Origin: Nymphaea colorata
Taxonomy: Eukaryota > Streptophyta > Magnoliopsida > Nymphaeales > Nymphaeaceae
Direction: 5' to 3'
Length of the DNA stretch: 64,000 nt
Assembly (NCBI RefSeq): GCF_008831285.2
Contig: NC_045139.1
Coordinates: 21,186,412 to 21,250,411 of the forward strand
The notes beneath the pieces are model-generated. The model did not search any database, had not been told where the DNA came from, and saw only the letters and a list, made by a program, of their open reading frames with translations. Shown here piece after piece: positions 26,201 through 37,560 of the stretch (positions are counted from its first letter, which is position 1; every line of letters begins with the position of its first letter). A program made the translations under genes and the position numbers.

Positions 26201-27239
26201 AGGAAATGCATTACTACTATCTAACTGTTGAAACTCCTACAGGCTGCTAATGTTAATAGAGAGAACAGTTCTAATTTGTGGGCTTTATAATAGGACTAAA
26301 GATATTATGATAATTGACTTCTCCTTCTTGACTATGTCTTTCATGTGTTAAGGACACTTTGTAGTGCTCAATACGTCCATCTGCTTTATGTTTGAGTTTA
26401 AAAGCTTTTTTGCACCAAATAACATGTTACACTGTTTGTGGTGGTTCAAGCACCCAAGTGTTATTCTAACATAGTGCATTTATCTCAACATCCATAGCCT
26501 GATGGCAGTATGAGCTTTGGCTGGCATGTTTGAAATTTAAAGCCTCTTGGTCAACTAAGAGATTAGACACATTACATAAGGGATCAGATGGGCCGTGGCG
26601 ATATAGATTTTTAGAATTATGGTGCTATCTTTGAACCAAGTAGTCATGTAATGTGCTCTAAGAACGAGAGCAAGAGATGGATCTAGTGATGTAAGGTAGT
26701 TGGACTGATAGGGGAATGGTGACTTGATTCAATTGGTAGCATGGAAAGAGATGATGGTGACATGGATTGTTAAGCGAGCTTTTTGGTGAAGATTTTGTTA
26801 AGGTGGAAGTTTGAAAGGAAATCATGATTCATCAAAGATTACATTTCTAGACATAATAATTTTACATATTTAATAAATCAAGACTAATGTAACCTTTGTG
26901 CTTAGGATTAATTCCTAAGAAAACATGAATAGAAAATTTGAAATCCAAGTTATGGTCTTTATAGGTCTGGTAGTAAAAACAAATGCAGCGAAAATCCTAG
27001 AGAAAAGTGTAATTTAGCCTCTCATTGGAAATTATCTCATAAGTAGATGTTTACCGATGGACAACCTAGGATATTTGATTCATTAAATAAATAGTAGTAT
27101 TGAATACGAAACTCAAATATTTGGCCAAAACACCTGACGAATCTATAAGACTTTATTTCATGTGAATACAAGCATGAAATGCATTGAGAAATTTCATGCT
27201 TTTTAAAATATGAGTCTAAAACTTTATACTCACCTCCTC

Positions 27240-27960
27240 CATCACTTTAAATGTATTTGAATTTTCTTTCAAAAGTATTTTCAACTCTATTTTTGAAAAT
27301 TTTAAAACTTCAAAGGCATCTAATTATGGGTGAGTATATAAATAAACGTATAATAAGAATATGCATCAACAAAAGCAATAAAATATCTATAAGACTAACA
27401 ACGAGAAATGGTCCCCAAACATTGGAGTATATCAACTCTAGGGCTTCAAAAACAAGTCATGATAAAACCATGAGAGAGAGACTTATGACTTTGGCCCTAC
27501 AGACAACCAACACAAACTTTATTTAAGTTCGATTTTTTGGAAACAAGGCAACTCAAATCTAGTAACAACTTGCTAGATGGTTTTGAATATAGGCTGACCA
27601 AAACGTTGATGCTATCATTCAAAAATCAACCTCTTTCCAACACAAGCTTCTTTATTTTGCTGTTGAAATTGAATCTGATATAGACCATTATGACTATGCT
27701 CACGAACAATCTCAATGTCAATTTTTTAATCTTTCACATAGAATGTTAGCATTGAACTCAAGGAAAACTTCATTATCCTTAGCAAATTTGCTAATAGATA
27801 GTCAAAATTTACTGACAATGGGGACATGCAACATATCTTTCGGCATAACTCTAGAGTGACATAGGTGGAATTCAAAGATGCCAACATTAGAAATCAACAA
27901 ACCAGAACCACTATCAGTGTGCATATTATCCTTTGATATGGAGCATGTATCGACAAATTA
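27240..27960 (-). pseudogene. Copia integrase remnant
   Basis: Minus-strand reading near 27510-27405 gives a C-X2-C-like zinc motif followed by GQSHKSLSHG and then LELIYSNVWGP, the usual start of the copia integrase core. The catalytic D-D-E cannot be traced because of stops and frameshifts. It lies between gag and reverse transcriptase, the order that defines Ty1/copia elements. Confidence 0.6.
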
Positions 27961-28099
27961 TCAAGATCATTAATCACATGGTGAGTCTCTTCTGCATTGG
28001 GATACCAACTGCCATCATCTGCATCCTACACAAAGGTGTGGTACACTTGAGTTTGTTTCTCATTAAAAACAATCTTGGAACCTAGTTTAGTAAGTTGAT

Positions 28100-28960
28100 G
28101 ACATGTGCATGTTATGCCCATCCTTAATAGAATATTGACATATAACTCGCTCTCTATTATTGTCTGCCGACCTCTACCTTGACTAATGTCACGCCTGCAA
28201 CTATTTTTGAAGTACTTTTTTTTGTTATAAGATTGATTTTGCTGCTTATTATTGCTAGTTTATTGTTGGACCAGATTTGCCTAGAAGCTAGAATCCTCAT
28301 TTTGAGTTTTGTTACATTAGGTCGATTTGATCTTCTTGTCTTACATTAAACTAAGCAACTCATTGACAGTCACATGGTCTACCTATAGTAATAGATGTCA
28401 TAAATGTAGCATAAGAGGCAAGTAAACCGTGCAAGGTATGAAGAATTAAATCATCTTTTGCCACTAGCTTTGAAGTCATGGCATGCTTATGTGTCAGGGA
28501 TTCAGTTTTATGGAAATACTCACTAACTATGCTAGATGCTTTGTTTTATAGACTACAACTGTTTTTTCTATTGTAAAACTCAAGAGCAAGAATGAGCAAC
28601 ATGCATTTCTTTTATATTGTTCCACATATTGTCTTTAAGTTAGAATGGATGGATTCAATCAAAGAATGATGATCCAACCTAACCATCGTTGGCCATTAAC
28701 AGACCTAAGAAGCATATTCAAGGTTCAATGGATGTCCAAAATTTTTTCGAACATGGGTTAAAGTCATCCACCAATGAAATTATACTAACTCCCGTAATAA
28801 ATAATTTTCATACAATAGTTTAACGCTAAGAAAATATTGAAGATTGGAAGGGAATCTAACAGGTTTTGTGGACTTGTCTATTGTGATGCAAGCTGTGGCA
28901 TGACTCATGATCTTCTCTCCCAAGATGACAAACCACTGCATGAATATGAAGAAAAGCCTA
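28100..28960 (-). pseudogene. Copia gag remnant
   Basis: This region occupies the gag position between the primer-binding site and the integrase. A degenerate zinc-knuckle-like cysteine/histidine cluster can be read near 28200-28090 on the minus strand. No long open frame survives. The call rests on position more than on sequence. Confidence 0.4.
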
Positions 28961-28962
28961 TA

Positions 28963-28974
28963 GCTCTGATACCA
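28963..28974 (-). other. Copia primer-binding site
   Basis: The minus strand reads TGGTATCAGAGC, the exact plant initiator-methionine tRNA primer site, directly inside the 5' LTR. Confidence 0.85.
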
Positions 28975-28977
28975 TAT

Positions 28978-29343
28978 TAAAGGGAGCAAGAAAGAAAGTG
29001 AAAGAGAGAGCAAAAACATGCTCACCATGGTTCAGTAGGTACTGTCTAGGTCCATGGAAAAGGAATTCTCATTCAATCACATTCTCAAGAAATGATTTTT
29101 AATTCTAGTTGGTTACATGGCATGACAACAGATTTCCTCTCATCTTTATCACAATAGGTAAGATTATTTTCTTTACAAGGTTGTCATTTGTCTTGTTGAT
29201 GCCATGCGAGGTTGTTTTAGAATTAAACATTTTAGGTAGGGAGGGATTCTGGTTGATTTTAAAAGATTGAGTATTATTTGGAGAATCAGCTGAATTACCG
29301 CCTTTTCTTTTAGATTCAGTTTGAGATTTTTCTTTAATACTCA
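28978..29343 (-). repeat. 5' LTR of the copia element
   Basis: It pairs with the left LTR. It is bounded by the primer-binding site on one side and the TTTAG target duplication on the other. Confidence 0.7.
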
Positions 29344-29348
29344 TTTAG

Positions 29349-30800
29349 CGACTATCTCTGCCGAAAAATGAAAGTGTCAATGCAGCCCCTCACTCTCGCC
29401 CTCTCTCCTTTGGATGAGCAAAGCGGTTGCCACTGCCCCCTTACTCCCTCCCCTCGGATATGCGATAAGGCTACGATGATGCCCTCGCTCTTGCCTTCTA
29501 TTTTCCAATGGGCAAAGGGTTTATTGCACCACCACCACCCCAATATACACATACACACGCACACACGAACAAGCAGAGAGGCTGCCCCACTCTCCCCTAA
29601 GTGGAGGGGCTGGTCAACCCCTCCCTTTCTATCTATTTTAATTAGCTGCCCTTGAGGATCTATCAAAGGTGGTTTCTGTTTGGCCACCATGGACATTGTC
29701 GATGGACTCAAGACTACCCATTCCTACCCTACGTTCATCGTTCAATATTCCCTAGTGAAGGAGAAGTTTAATATGGTTATGTTCTCATATTACAAAATGT
29801 TTATCATCAAATCACAGAAGTAATGCTTTTATCAAATTCACTATTCTATAGAAGAAGATTTATTAGATAACCTTATTTTTTATAATCTCTTTCCGTGTGT
29901 CATTTAGGTATGTTTCTAAGTTGATTTTATTGACTTTCACATGCATCAGATGTCAGAGCAATATACTTCCTTGTAGTGGTAAAGCAATTTTCCAAGTTTA
30001 CCTTTAGTTGCAAGGTTGCTGCTTGCATACTCAATCCATAATCCTAGATCAACAGATTATAGATGTGCCTTCATTTGTCTATGAGTTTTACCTTTAAATT
30101 TGAGGCTAATATTATAGCAGTGTTTGACAGCCATTGTCCATGAAGTTGTAGTGTACTGTTCAACAATCGGTATTGTCAGCTTGAAGATTTTATTGAACAC
30201 AAAGATAGATGAATATGTGGCTAATAAACTCATTAAGTTTGAGCCAATAAAAACTACATTTAGCATCATTTGTCCAACTTATGTAGTGGGATGTGGGCTT
30301 GTGTTGAGGCATTGAGAGATGAAATGAAAATGCTAGAGTAAACAAAATAACCACAGCCAGTTGCATTTCTACCAATGGATTGTATTCAATTAATGATAAA
30401 TGTTGTAGCTTATAAAGTTTCTATATTGTGTTTGATAAGTAGAATAGTCATTCTTTGGGTTTACATTATTTTATGTTCTTTAACTCTCTCTCTCTCTCTC
30501 TCGTTTTGTGCATGCCTGTGTGAGTCTATGTGTTTAATCATATTGAGTACACTAGAACAAAACCATCCATGAACTCCAAACTATTTTTTAAATAGCATAT
30601 GTTGACTTTGTTTGCAATATACAAAATTGTAGGCATTTCATATTCTCATTGCAACTAAAGCGTCCATCCCCACAAATTTCATGCATGTCTATAGTCGCAT
30701 TGTAAATTATCACATGAACGCTTGGTAAGCCAATTCCCTTTCAAAGAATATGAATTCAATCATTCCCAAATGGGTTCAACCTCTTGATAAATGAGATAAT
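29349..30800. other. Intergenic DNA with a GC-rich patch
   Basis: 29360-29700 is richer in GC and holds overlapping ORFs on both strands (95 and 119 residues) without recognised domains. The rest is AT-rich with a (CT)n tract at about 30484-30503. No gene is called. Confidence 0.35.
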
Positions 30801-31011
30801 CTATTTGTGTACTAAATTAGATTAACTTGACAAACCACAAATATGAGCCAAAGTTTTAATGGGGCAGCTTAATTACCAAATAGACTAAAGTATTAGTAGC
30901 TACACACTATTTGTGTACTGCAATTAGATTAACTTGACTAATCACAAATATAAGCCAAGTTTTAATAGGATAGCATAGTTACCAAATAGATAAAAGTAGT
31001 AGCAGCCACAT
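30801..31011 (+). repeat. Tandem duplication, period about 106 bp
   Basis: CTATTTGTGTACT begins each copy (30801 and 30907), and TTAGATTAACTTGAC and CACAAATAT recur at matching offsets. The copies differ by several substitutions and small indels. Confidence 0.8.
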
Positions 31012-33504
31012 ACAACATAAGATACACAAGAAATAATATGTCAGCAATTTACTCCATTTAAAACCATAAAATTGAGGAAAATATAATCAAACTTCATTAT
31101 ATTCTTTTAATCAAATACTGTTACCATGATAAAAAAAATAATGTTCCCTAAGTATCTATCGATCAAATACATTGACTGCATATTTGTAGCACAAGACACA
31201 TTTAAATTTCAATTTCCATTATTCTTTCCTTCAACCTCTTGGTTTGGGCCCTTGTGGGGATGATGTTTGTCAATATTTACCTCTTTTGAACTTATTTTTA
31301 CCTTTATTTTTATCTCATGAATTTCTACATCCATATCAGCCTTCTTCTTTTTTTTCCCTCACATTCATGATTTCAAAGATGTTCGGGATGTTCTCCAACA
31401 TCCATCACCATTTCTGCATCTCCACCTTCACTTGATTCCACCATATCGTTCTCAATATCTTTTTAATTTTTTGAATGATTGTTTGGAAATATGAGTCAAG
31501 CAAAAATGATGCACAAGCTAGTACAAGCTAGTAAGATTCCAAGACAATATTTATGTGTGAAAGCACCATCAAATTCCACATATTTTTAATGTTAAACCAA
31601 GACACAAGAGAAAAACATGTGCTAGTGTCTTTGCCTACCAAGAAGATCACAAGCCAAATGAAGGATGGGGGTATTTGGATCTCATTGCACTTGGCCTTCT
31701 AGAATAGTATGACCCACATGCTACGTTGTTATAACTGATCATCTATCAATAGTAATAGGAAGATCTATAACTGGAACATTTCATATGTGATTGTTTTAAA
31801 AAATGATTATCACATAACATTAGATGTCAAAAAGCCATTAAATATTCTTGAAACTTAGACATGATGAGTTTTCGCTATGCATTTAACTACTTGTTGCAAA
31901 ACCAACATCTAAAGTTACTACAGAAAGGGAAAACAATTAAATAAATTCGTACGATTAATAATATATTGTAAAAAGGTTATCATATACTATTTTTTTTATG
32001 ACGATAGTTGTGTTTATCATGTCTGATCTATTTACAAGTGACACATGTTTTGCTTCCAAACTATGAAATTTGCAAAACTGCACCTGCAAATACCACTTTA
32101 AAATTATATCACAAATTCTGTAGTGTCCAATAAATTGTAAGAAAAAAAACATGTAAAAGAATGGACAAACTTCTTATCCAACTGTCATGTTAAAAGCATT
32201 CATTTGAGAGTTATGACCAGAATGATGCATATAAATATAGCATGCAGTCTTCAGGCTTTGCTCTTGAGGATACCTTATTCAATTTGTTTTGTGATACATT
32301 TAGCATGTACTTGTTCTCAATTTACAACATTTTAATTGTTACTTGATTGCAACATGCATTTTTTTTTTTTTGGTACTTGATATGTTTGGAAGTTGACATG
32401 TAAATTGTTTATCAAAGCAAGATTGCATACTTGAACTTGAGGTGCAATACTTTCCATTTCTACCAAAATCTTATCAAATGCATGATAGTATGCTCATATT
32501 TTGTGTTTTGAATGTTGCACTAATGCACTTATGTTTACTTGTTAGCATAATGTCTGTCACTTTAATATAATGAACCGTCAGGTCCAGCTAAGTGATTTGA
32601 GGAATCCATACAATGTGCTACATCACTTGTCCATCTCTTAAAAACATTTGTAGATGGTACTTCTTAAAATGATTCAAGTTTCAATAGTAGATATAATGTA
32701 AAACAAAATACAATTTCCAATGACTCACATAATGAACAAGTACAAATAGGAATTCTCTAGAAATCTTATTATAAGTAAACTCATACAATTTGACTCTTTC
32801 ATACATTTGTTGTTACTCACTTTGAAACTTTTTGAATGACCATGACAAGAAAATGTGATTGTATAATTGGATGAGTGTATCAAGTGTTCTCTGAACTTAA
32901 GAAACTGATATAAGTGGCTGGCATGCATTGTTTATTTGTTGGCATATATATCAAATGTAAAACATATAAATATAATGTGAAAGTACCTTCATTATCTGCA
33001 GAATTCATACCTTCTTTTCACTGCCTGCAAACATTTACTAAATGTCAAACAAATTATTCTTGTTTTTCATCTAGATGTGTAGTACATCATACACTAGTAC
33101 TGATGGTCGTTCACATTGATAAATAGTACAAATAGCATTCAATAGTTGTGTGTTTTGTCGTTGTATCAAATGACTCCATATTTCCAAAATAGTAGCATCC
33201 TTTCCTCCTCACATTCTTCAAAAGCACTTTTCAAATTATCCCAATGAATTAATTTGAAGAACATAATAAAAATCAGGATTTTCTCTTTCTTCTTTTTCTT
33301 AAAATAATTTATAATATGTTAACAAATCCCTTGCATAATAACATTTTTTGCCATGTGAGATGAATTATTAAATAGTCAAAATAGAGCATTATAAGGTCCA
33401 CTTGCTTCATGACACGAAGCACCTATAAGTGGTATAGCTTCAAATTTGCACAAACTCACGCATTCACAGTCAGTTCTTGCCCATCAAATTTGTTGTTAAT
33501 GTTG
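31012..33504. other. AT-rich intergenic DNA, possible extension of FRS remnant
   Basis: No clear domain. Minus-strand sequence near 33290-33140 reads as short acidic/aromatic stretches that might belong to the decayed FRS-like gene to the right, but the match is too weak to call. Confidence 0.3.
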
Positions 33505-33990
33505 TCAACATTTATACAGACCATAACACATTATTGTCTTATAGGTATGTAGAATTAATAGACCTTTTTTTCTTCCTCTTTCTATAAAATGTTTATTTTT
33601 ACTAGACAACAATTTCACATTGCAACTTTTTCCTTTTTTTCCATAACTGCTTGTTTTCTTCTTTAAACCACCATTATTACTTGTCAATTATTTTCATATA
33701 ACTACACCTTGTTTCTTCTTATTTGAATGTATACGGGCATCAAATTTAACCATTTTTGTATATGCTTTGTAAAATTTGAAAGCATCTTTATCACTTTTAA
33801 ATTTCGTACCAACTAAAGGTGTACAATGAATAGGTATTATTGAAGTATATTATTTCACTTCATTTTCAAGTGGAACACTTTCTCCTTTGTTATCTACATA
33901 TTCAAAATCATTCTCTAATCCTACTCCATTATTACCAATGTCATCCACTTCATGTGCATTAATAGTATGAAATACACCTTCAAATAACGT
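33505..33990 (-). pseudogene. FAR1/FHY3-related (FRS) DNA-binding domain remnant
   Basis: On the minus strand, after an acidic stretch (HEVDDIGNNGVGLENDFEYV, about 33940-33890) and a stop, the sequence reads PLVGTKFKSDKDAFKFYKAY followed by a K-rich turn and GVVI. This matches the start of the FAR1 zinc-finger domain (P.VGM.F.S...A..FY..YA). After another stop, a lysine-rich frame (33687-33505) follows, as in the middle of FAR1 domains. FAR1/FRS proteins derive from Mutator-like (MULE) transposases and act as transcription factors or transposases in the nucleus. The stops and the missing downstream MULE core make this a pseudogene or old MULE fragment. Confidence 0.55.
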
Positions 33991-34171
33991 TGTTGCTACT
34001 TTTTTTTTTTTTTGTCCTACATCCGTAACTTTAACACAAATAGGTAAAAGACATGGTTGATCACATTATAAAGTCCAATAGAATAGACATCATGGTACCA
34101 CAAAACCCAAATTTTCAACTCATATAAAGAGAAAGACAAGAAGCAAATGGAATGGTCCTTAGCATCCCCAA

Positions 34172-34172
<1 letters not shown>

Positions 34173-34245
<73 letters not shown>

Positions 34246-34326
34246 TTTCAAGGTTACATTTTATGATTATGTTACTTGATATATATATATACTTTCAAGG
34301 TTACATTTTATGATTATGTTACTTGA
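34173..34326. repeat. (CT)n(TA)n microsatellite and 47-bp duplication
   Basis: A CT run (34173-34209) passes into a TA run (to 34244). ACTTTCAAGGTTACATTTTA and its flank then occur twice, at 34244 and 34291, separated by another short TA run. Confidence 0.9.
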
Positions 34327-35898
34327 CACATTTGAGTCGAGTCAACTGATAGACCCATTGACCTAATCGCTAAATGATCTAAGCTAGATTCTCAGGTTTG
34401 CCAAATGGTGGGTATTGTGCTTTCTAGATATTTATCCAGTGGAATAATATACGCATGTGTGTGTGTGTGTAGAGAGAGAGAGATAGATAGAGAGACTGGC
34501 AGGTGTTATTGAATAGATAAGTTACAATCTCAACCTTTGAACTGCAACGCATGTGTGTGTATATATAATATTTCTCCATGCGGGTTTGAACAGAGAAATC
34601 CTCCATGAGTTGTGTGTGTTTAATCACACCCGCTTGATGCAATATACCGGGTCGCTGTGATTAGATGAAGCTGAAGATGATGGAAGATGATCGAAGATAT
34701 ATATATGTATATATATATAGAGAGAGAGAGAGAGAGAAACCAAATGAAATGGAAGAACATGCGTAATATAGGGAGGAGGAACTTAGTAAAATAATGGCTG
34801 CCATTGTTGACGGCCGAACTCATCACATGGTGTGCCATGAGCTGCGGGAGTTAATCGTGCAGACCGACCCACCGAAGTGTGCTGATGGTCGCCTAACCAT
34901 GCTCATGGGAATCATTATCAAAATTAAGTGGGTTGCCCACCTTCCCTACCGTACACCTACATAGTTTTCCGATAATTAAAAAAATGATGCGCCCAACCAA
35001 TTCCCGTTTATTCGAGACTCCCAACAGGAAAGCATTGGGTCCCAATTAACCGAACCTCTTGCTTTCCCTTCCGTAATGTTTAAGTTGGATATTGTCACGA
35101 TTGAATTCAAACAAATATATATAAAAAAATAAAAAAAAAATTCTCAGATAGAAAATGAATCCGGGTCCAATCCTCAGCTTGCGTTGGACCAATTGGGTCG
35201 GTGGTCAGAAAAGTGTCCGGCACGTGCGCATCTTTCTGGCCATTCATACATATAAACGTTGGTCATAGCTCAAAGGGAAATATAAAAGAAGCTAGATGTC
35301 TGCCTACTGTGTCTAAATATTCGAAACTTTTTCCTTCTAAAAAGCAAACCATAATGATTTTTTTGAAATTGTAGAAGACTTGATGATATATGTATCTAAG
35401 GAGGAATTAGAGTGCTCAACGCGCGCATTGATAGATGAGATGAGATGAGATGATAAAAGATGCATGCATCGTCTCCTCTCACTTGTTTAAGCCCAAAAAG
35501 GCTGCTTGGTAGGTGTGTGGAGCCCTTTATGTATAGATCATCATCGTTTGGCTGCCTTGCCTAAGGCCGGTATCCAATTGTTGTTACTTTTTATCGGTCT
35601 TCTTTCAAGGTAACAATGTGAAAAGGTGGACAGGCATAAATAAATTAAGCAAAGCTAGGTAGAGGCAACTTCGAGGATGGTGCCAAGCGCTAATAGACGT
35701 AGAGAGAGGGGCCGGCAAGTTGAGTCGGGCATCAAACTCGCAACCGAGGAAATTTACCCATCTTTATATATATACATATATATAAGGATGGGTAGCTGCT
35801 GGCTAAGTAATCATCAGTCAATCATGCACCGACTAGTTGTGTGAACTGCATGAATCCAAACAACTTGCTTTCCATGTCAAGGGAGATGATAATTGACC

Positions 35899-35940
<42 letters not shown>

Positions 35941-36425
35941 ATCCACATTTATTTACTGTTTATAGCCGTCGGACTAGAGCTAGTTGGCTTATTTTCGTGC
36001 CCATTTTAATAAATCTACATAGATAAATGATACAAGACTACACATTCATAGGAATTCATTAAAAATTTGACTTATAAATTAGATTGTACATCAATTTTGA
36101 GGACAACTGTATGAGCTCTCTTTCTTTGTAAATTCTAATCTGGATTTCGTTTTGAAGAATTTTTTTGTTGATCAGTTCAATATTTGTATTTTCGTTAGAA
36201 TTTGATTTTCTTGGATAACAGTTGCCCGCCAGATTGTTAAAATTTAAAAATTCATTATTAACAGGATCATAAATCACTGCTAAAACCATCAATAAACTAT
36301 CGTTACTGTCATTATAATGATTGTATTTTAACAACAACATTTTTAATTTTAACTATTCGACAACATCAAGCACCCATGTCACCGGAACTAGGAACCAACT
36401 CCCATTGGAATAAAAAAAAAAAAAA
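34327..36425. other. Intergenic DNA with microsatellites
   Basis: Contains GT/GA runs near 34456-34495, TA/GA runs at 34697-34738, a (GAGAT)n run near 35437 and a (CT)n tract at 35902-35933. A 93-residue minus-strand ORF at 36059-36340 has no recognised domain. Confidence 0.4.
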
Positions 36426-36427
36426 AA

Positions 36428-36620
36428 AACTCTACTGACGGAAAGAAATTAAAAACGTTAGTGAAAATGATTTCATCGTCGACGTACCGATGGTGACCGT
36501 AAAGAAGTAATGCCGTCGATATGTATTGACGGATGTTGATAAAGACGTGATATTTACTGACAGAAGCAGGAATCAGCGGTAATAATTACATCCGATATAA
36601 ACGTTCAACAAATGCTGTGA
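36428..36620 (+). mobile_element. CACTA-like terminus with GACGG subterminal repeats
   Basis: CTCTACTGACGGAAAG follows a poly-A run. It is succeeded by TCGTCGACGTACCGATGG, GCCGTCGATATGTATTGACG and TACTGACAGAAG. Plant CACTA ends often begin CACTAC followed by ACCGACGGAAA-type repeats. The first bases are not CACTA, so this end is decayed or truncated. No partner end was found. Confidence 0.4.
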
Positions 36621-36800
36621 GTGCTCATATTGCTTCGCTGACCCAAATATGTCGCATTATACTCCTCTGGGTAAGAAGTAGTCTTCTCTCTTGTTTTAAT
36701 TTAGTTTCCTTGTGCGTGTAAAAGAGTACAATGAAGATGCCAATTGCGAATTTCAAGTATAACTCAAGATTTTTATTTCTAAAGAATTATGAATTTTACT

Positions 36801-36989
36801 GTTAATATTTTGTCATTTAGATCATAGATCCAACACAACAAGTAATCAATAGTCGACCGGTTATGTTAATATTTTACCATTTAGATCATAGATCCAACAC
36901 AACAAGTAGTCAATAGTCAACCGGTTACTGTTAATACTTTACCATTTAGATCATAGATCCAATATAACAAGTAATCAATAGTCAAGCGG
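36801..36989 (+). repeat. Three tandem copies of a 64-65 bp unit
   Basis: Copies begin at 36801, 36865 and 36930, each with GTTAATA.TTT followed by CATTTAGATCATAGATCCAA and, later, AATAGTC.A.CGG. Copies are about 95% alike, so the expansion is recent relative to its surroundings. Confidence 0.9.
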
Positions 36990-37382
36990 TGTGCAGCGTA
37001 GCTGTTCAGACCTATGGCAGGCACACGAAAAATAAGTGGGTCTCGAAGTTAGATTATCATAGATGTTACCCTCTCTGGTCGGCAGTGGATTGAAAGTTAG
37101 AGGTGAGGGTGAAGTTCTGCGGAACAAGGGTTGTAGTTGCGCCCTCTTCTTCCCCGTTCCCTCTAATCCCATCTTTTGTCTTTGGCAAAAAAAAAACCCA
37201 CAAGTGCAATTGAAGCCTTCTTCCTTCAACACACCAAGGGTGTTGCTTCTTCTTAAACAACTAATTAAGACGAGAACAGCTACCAAGCTTTACGAACATA
37301 CTATAGCTTACTATCATGCAATATATGTGTGGACTTAATCTAAGGTCTTCAACACGACAGATTTCAGTACATTCTCTTCTTA
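36990..37382. other. Unassigned, moderately GC-rich stretch
   Basis: Overlapping ORFs on both strands (91 and 103 residues) sit over the same GC-richer patch. Neither has a recognisable domain. Confidence 0.3.
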
Positions 37383-37560
37383 CAGTGGCGGAGGGAAGGG
37401 GGTGGCACTGGCCCCCTTAGATTTTAAAAATTTATATGTAAATCTAAAAAATTTTAGTTTAATATAAATAAAAAATTTGAAAATTTTTATTTCGGCCCCT
37501 GTTAAAATTTTGAAACTATGGTTTGGTTCCTACGACAAAAAAAATCCCCCCTATCTACTT
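37383..37560. mobile_element. MITE-like fragment starting CAGTGGCGGA
   Basis: CAGTGGCGGAGGGAAGG, then GGCCCCCTTAG and an AT-rich tail, is the pattern of a common plant MITE type whose ends read CAGTGGCGGAGCC...GGCTCCGCCACTG. Related pieces occur near 11670, 39635, 42200, 48760, 48940 and 50560. The opposite end of this copy is not visible. Confidence 0.4.

Larger units (their letters stand above)
24652..29348 (-). mobile_element. Complete but decayed Ty1/copia LTR retrotransposon
   Basis: The left LTR (24657-25006) and right LTR (28978-29343) share long similar blocks, for example GGTAGAGAGAGATTCTGGT versus GGTAGGGAGGGATTCTGGT. Both copies are flanked by TTTAG (24652-24656 and 29344-29348), the target duplication. 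The minus strand carries the primer-binding site TGGTATCAGAGC (28974-28963) next to the right LTR and a polypurine-like GGGAGGGGATAGG next to the left LTR, so the element runs right to left. LTR divergence is high and the LTR ends are mutated from TG...CA, so the insertion is old. Internal domains are listed separately. Confidence 0.8.

Noticed and set aside
29352-29711. Overlapping 95- and 119-residue ORFs on opposite strands
   Set aside because: A GC-rich patch lowers stop frequency in all frames, and neither product resembles a known protein.
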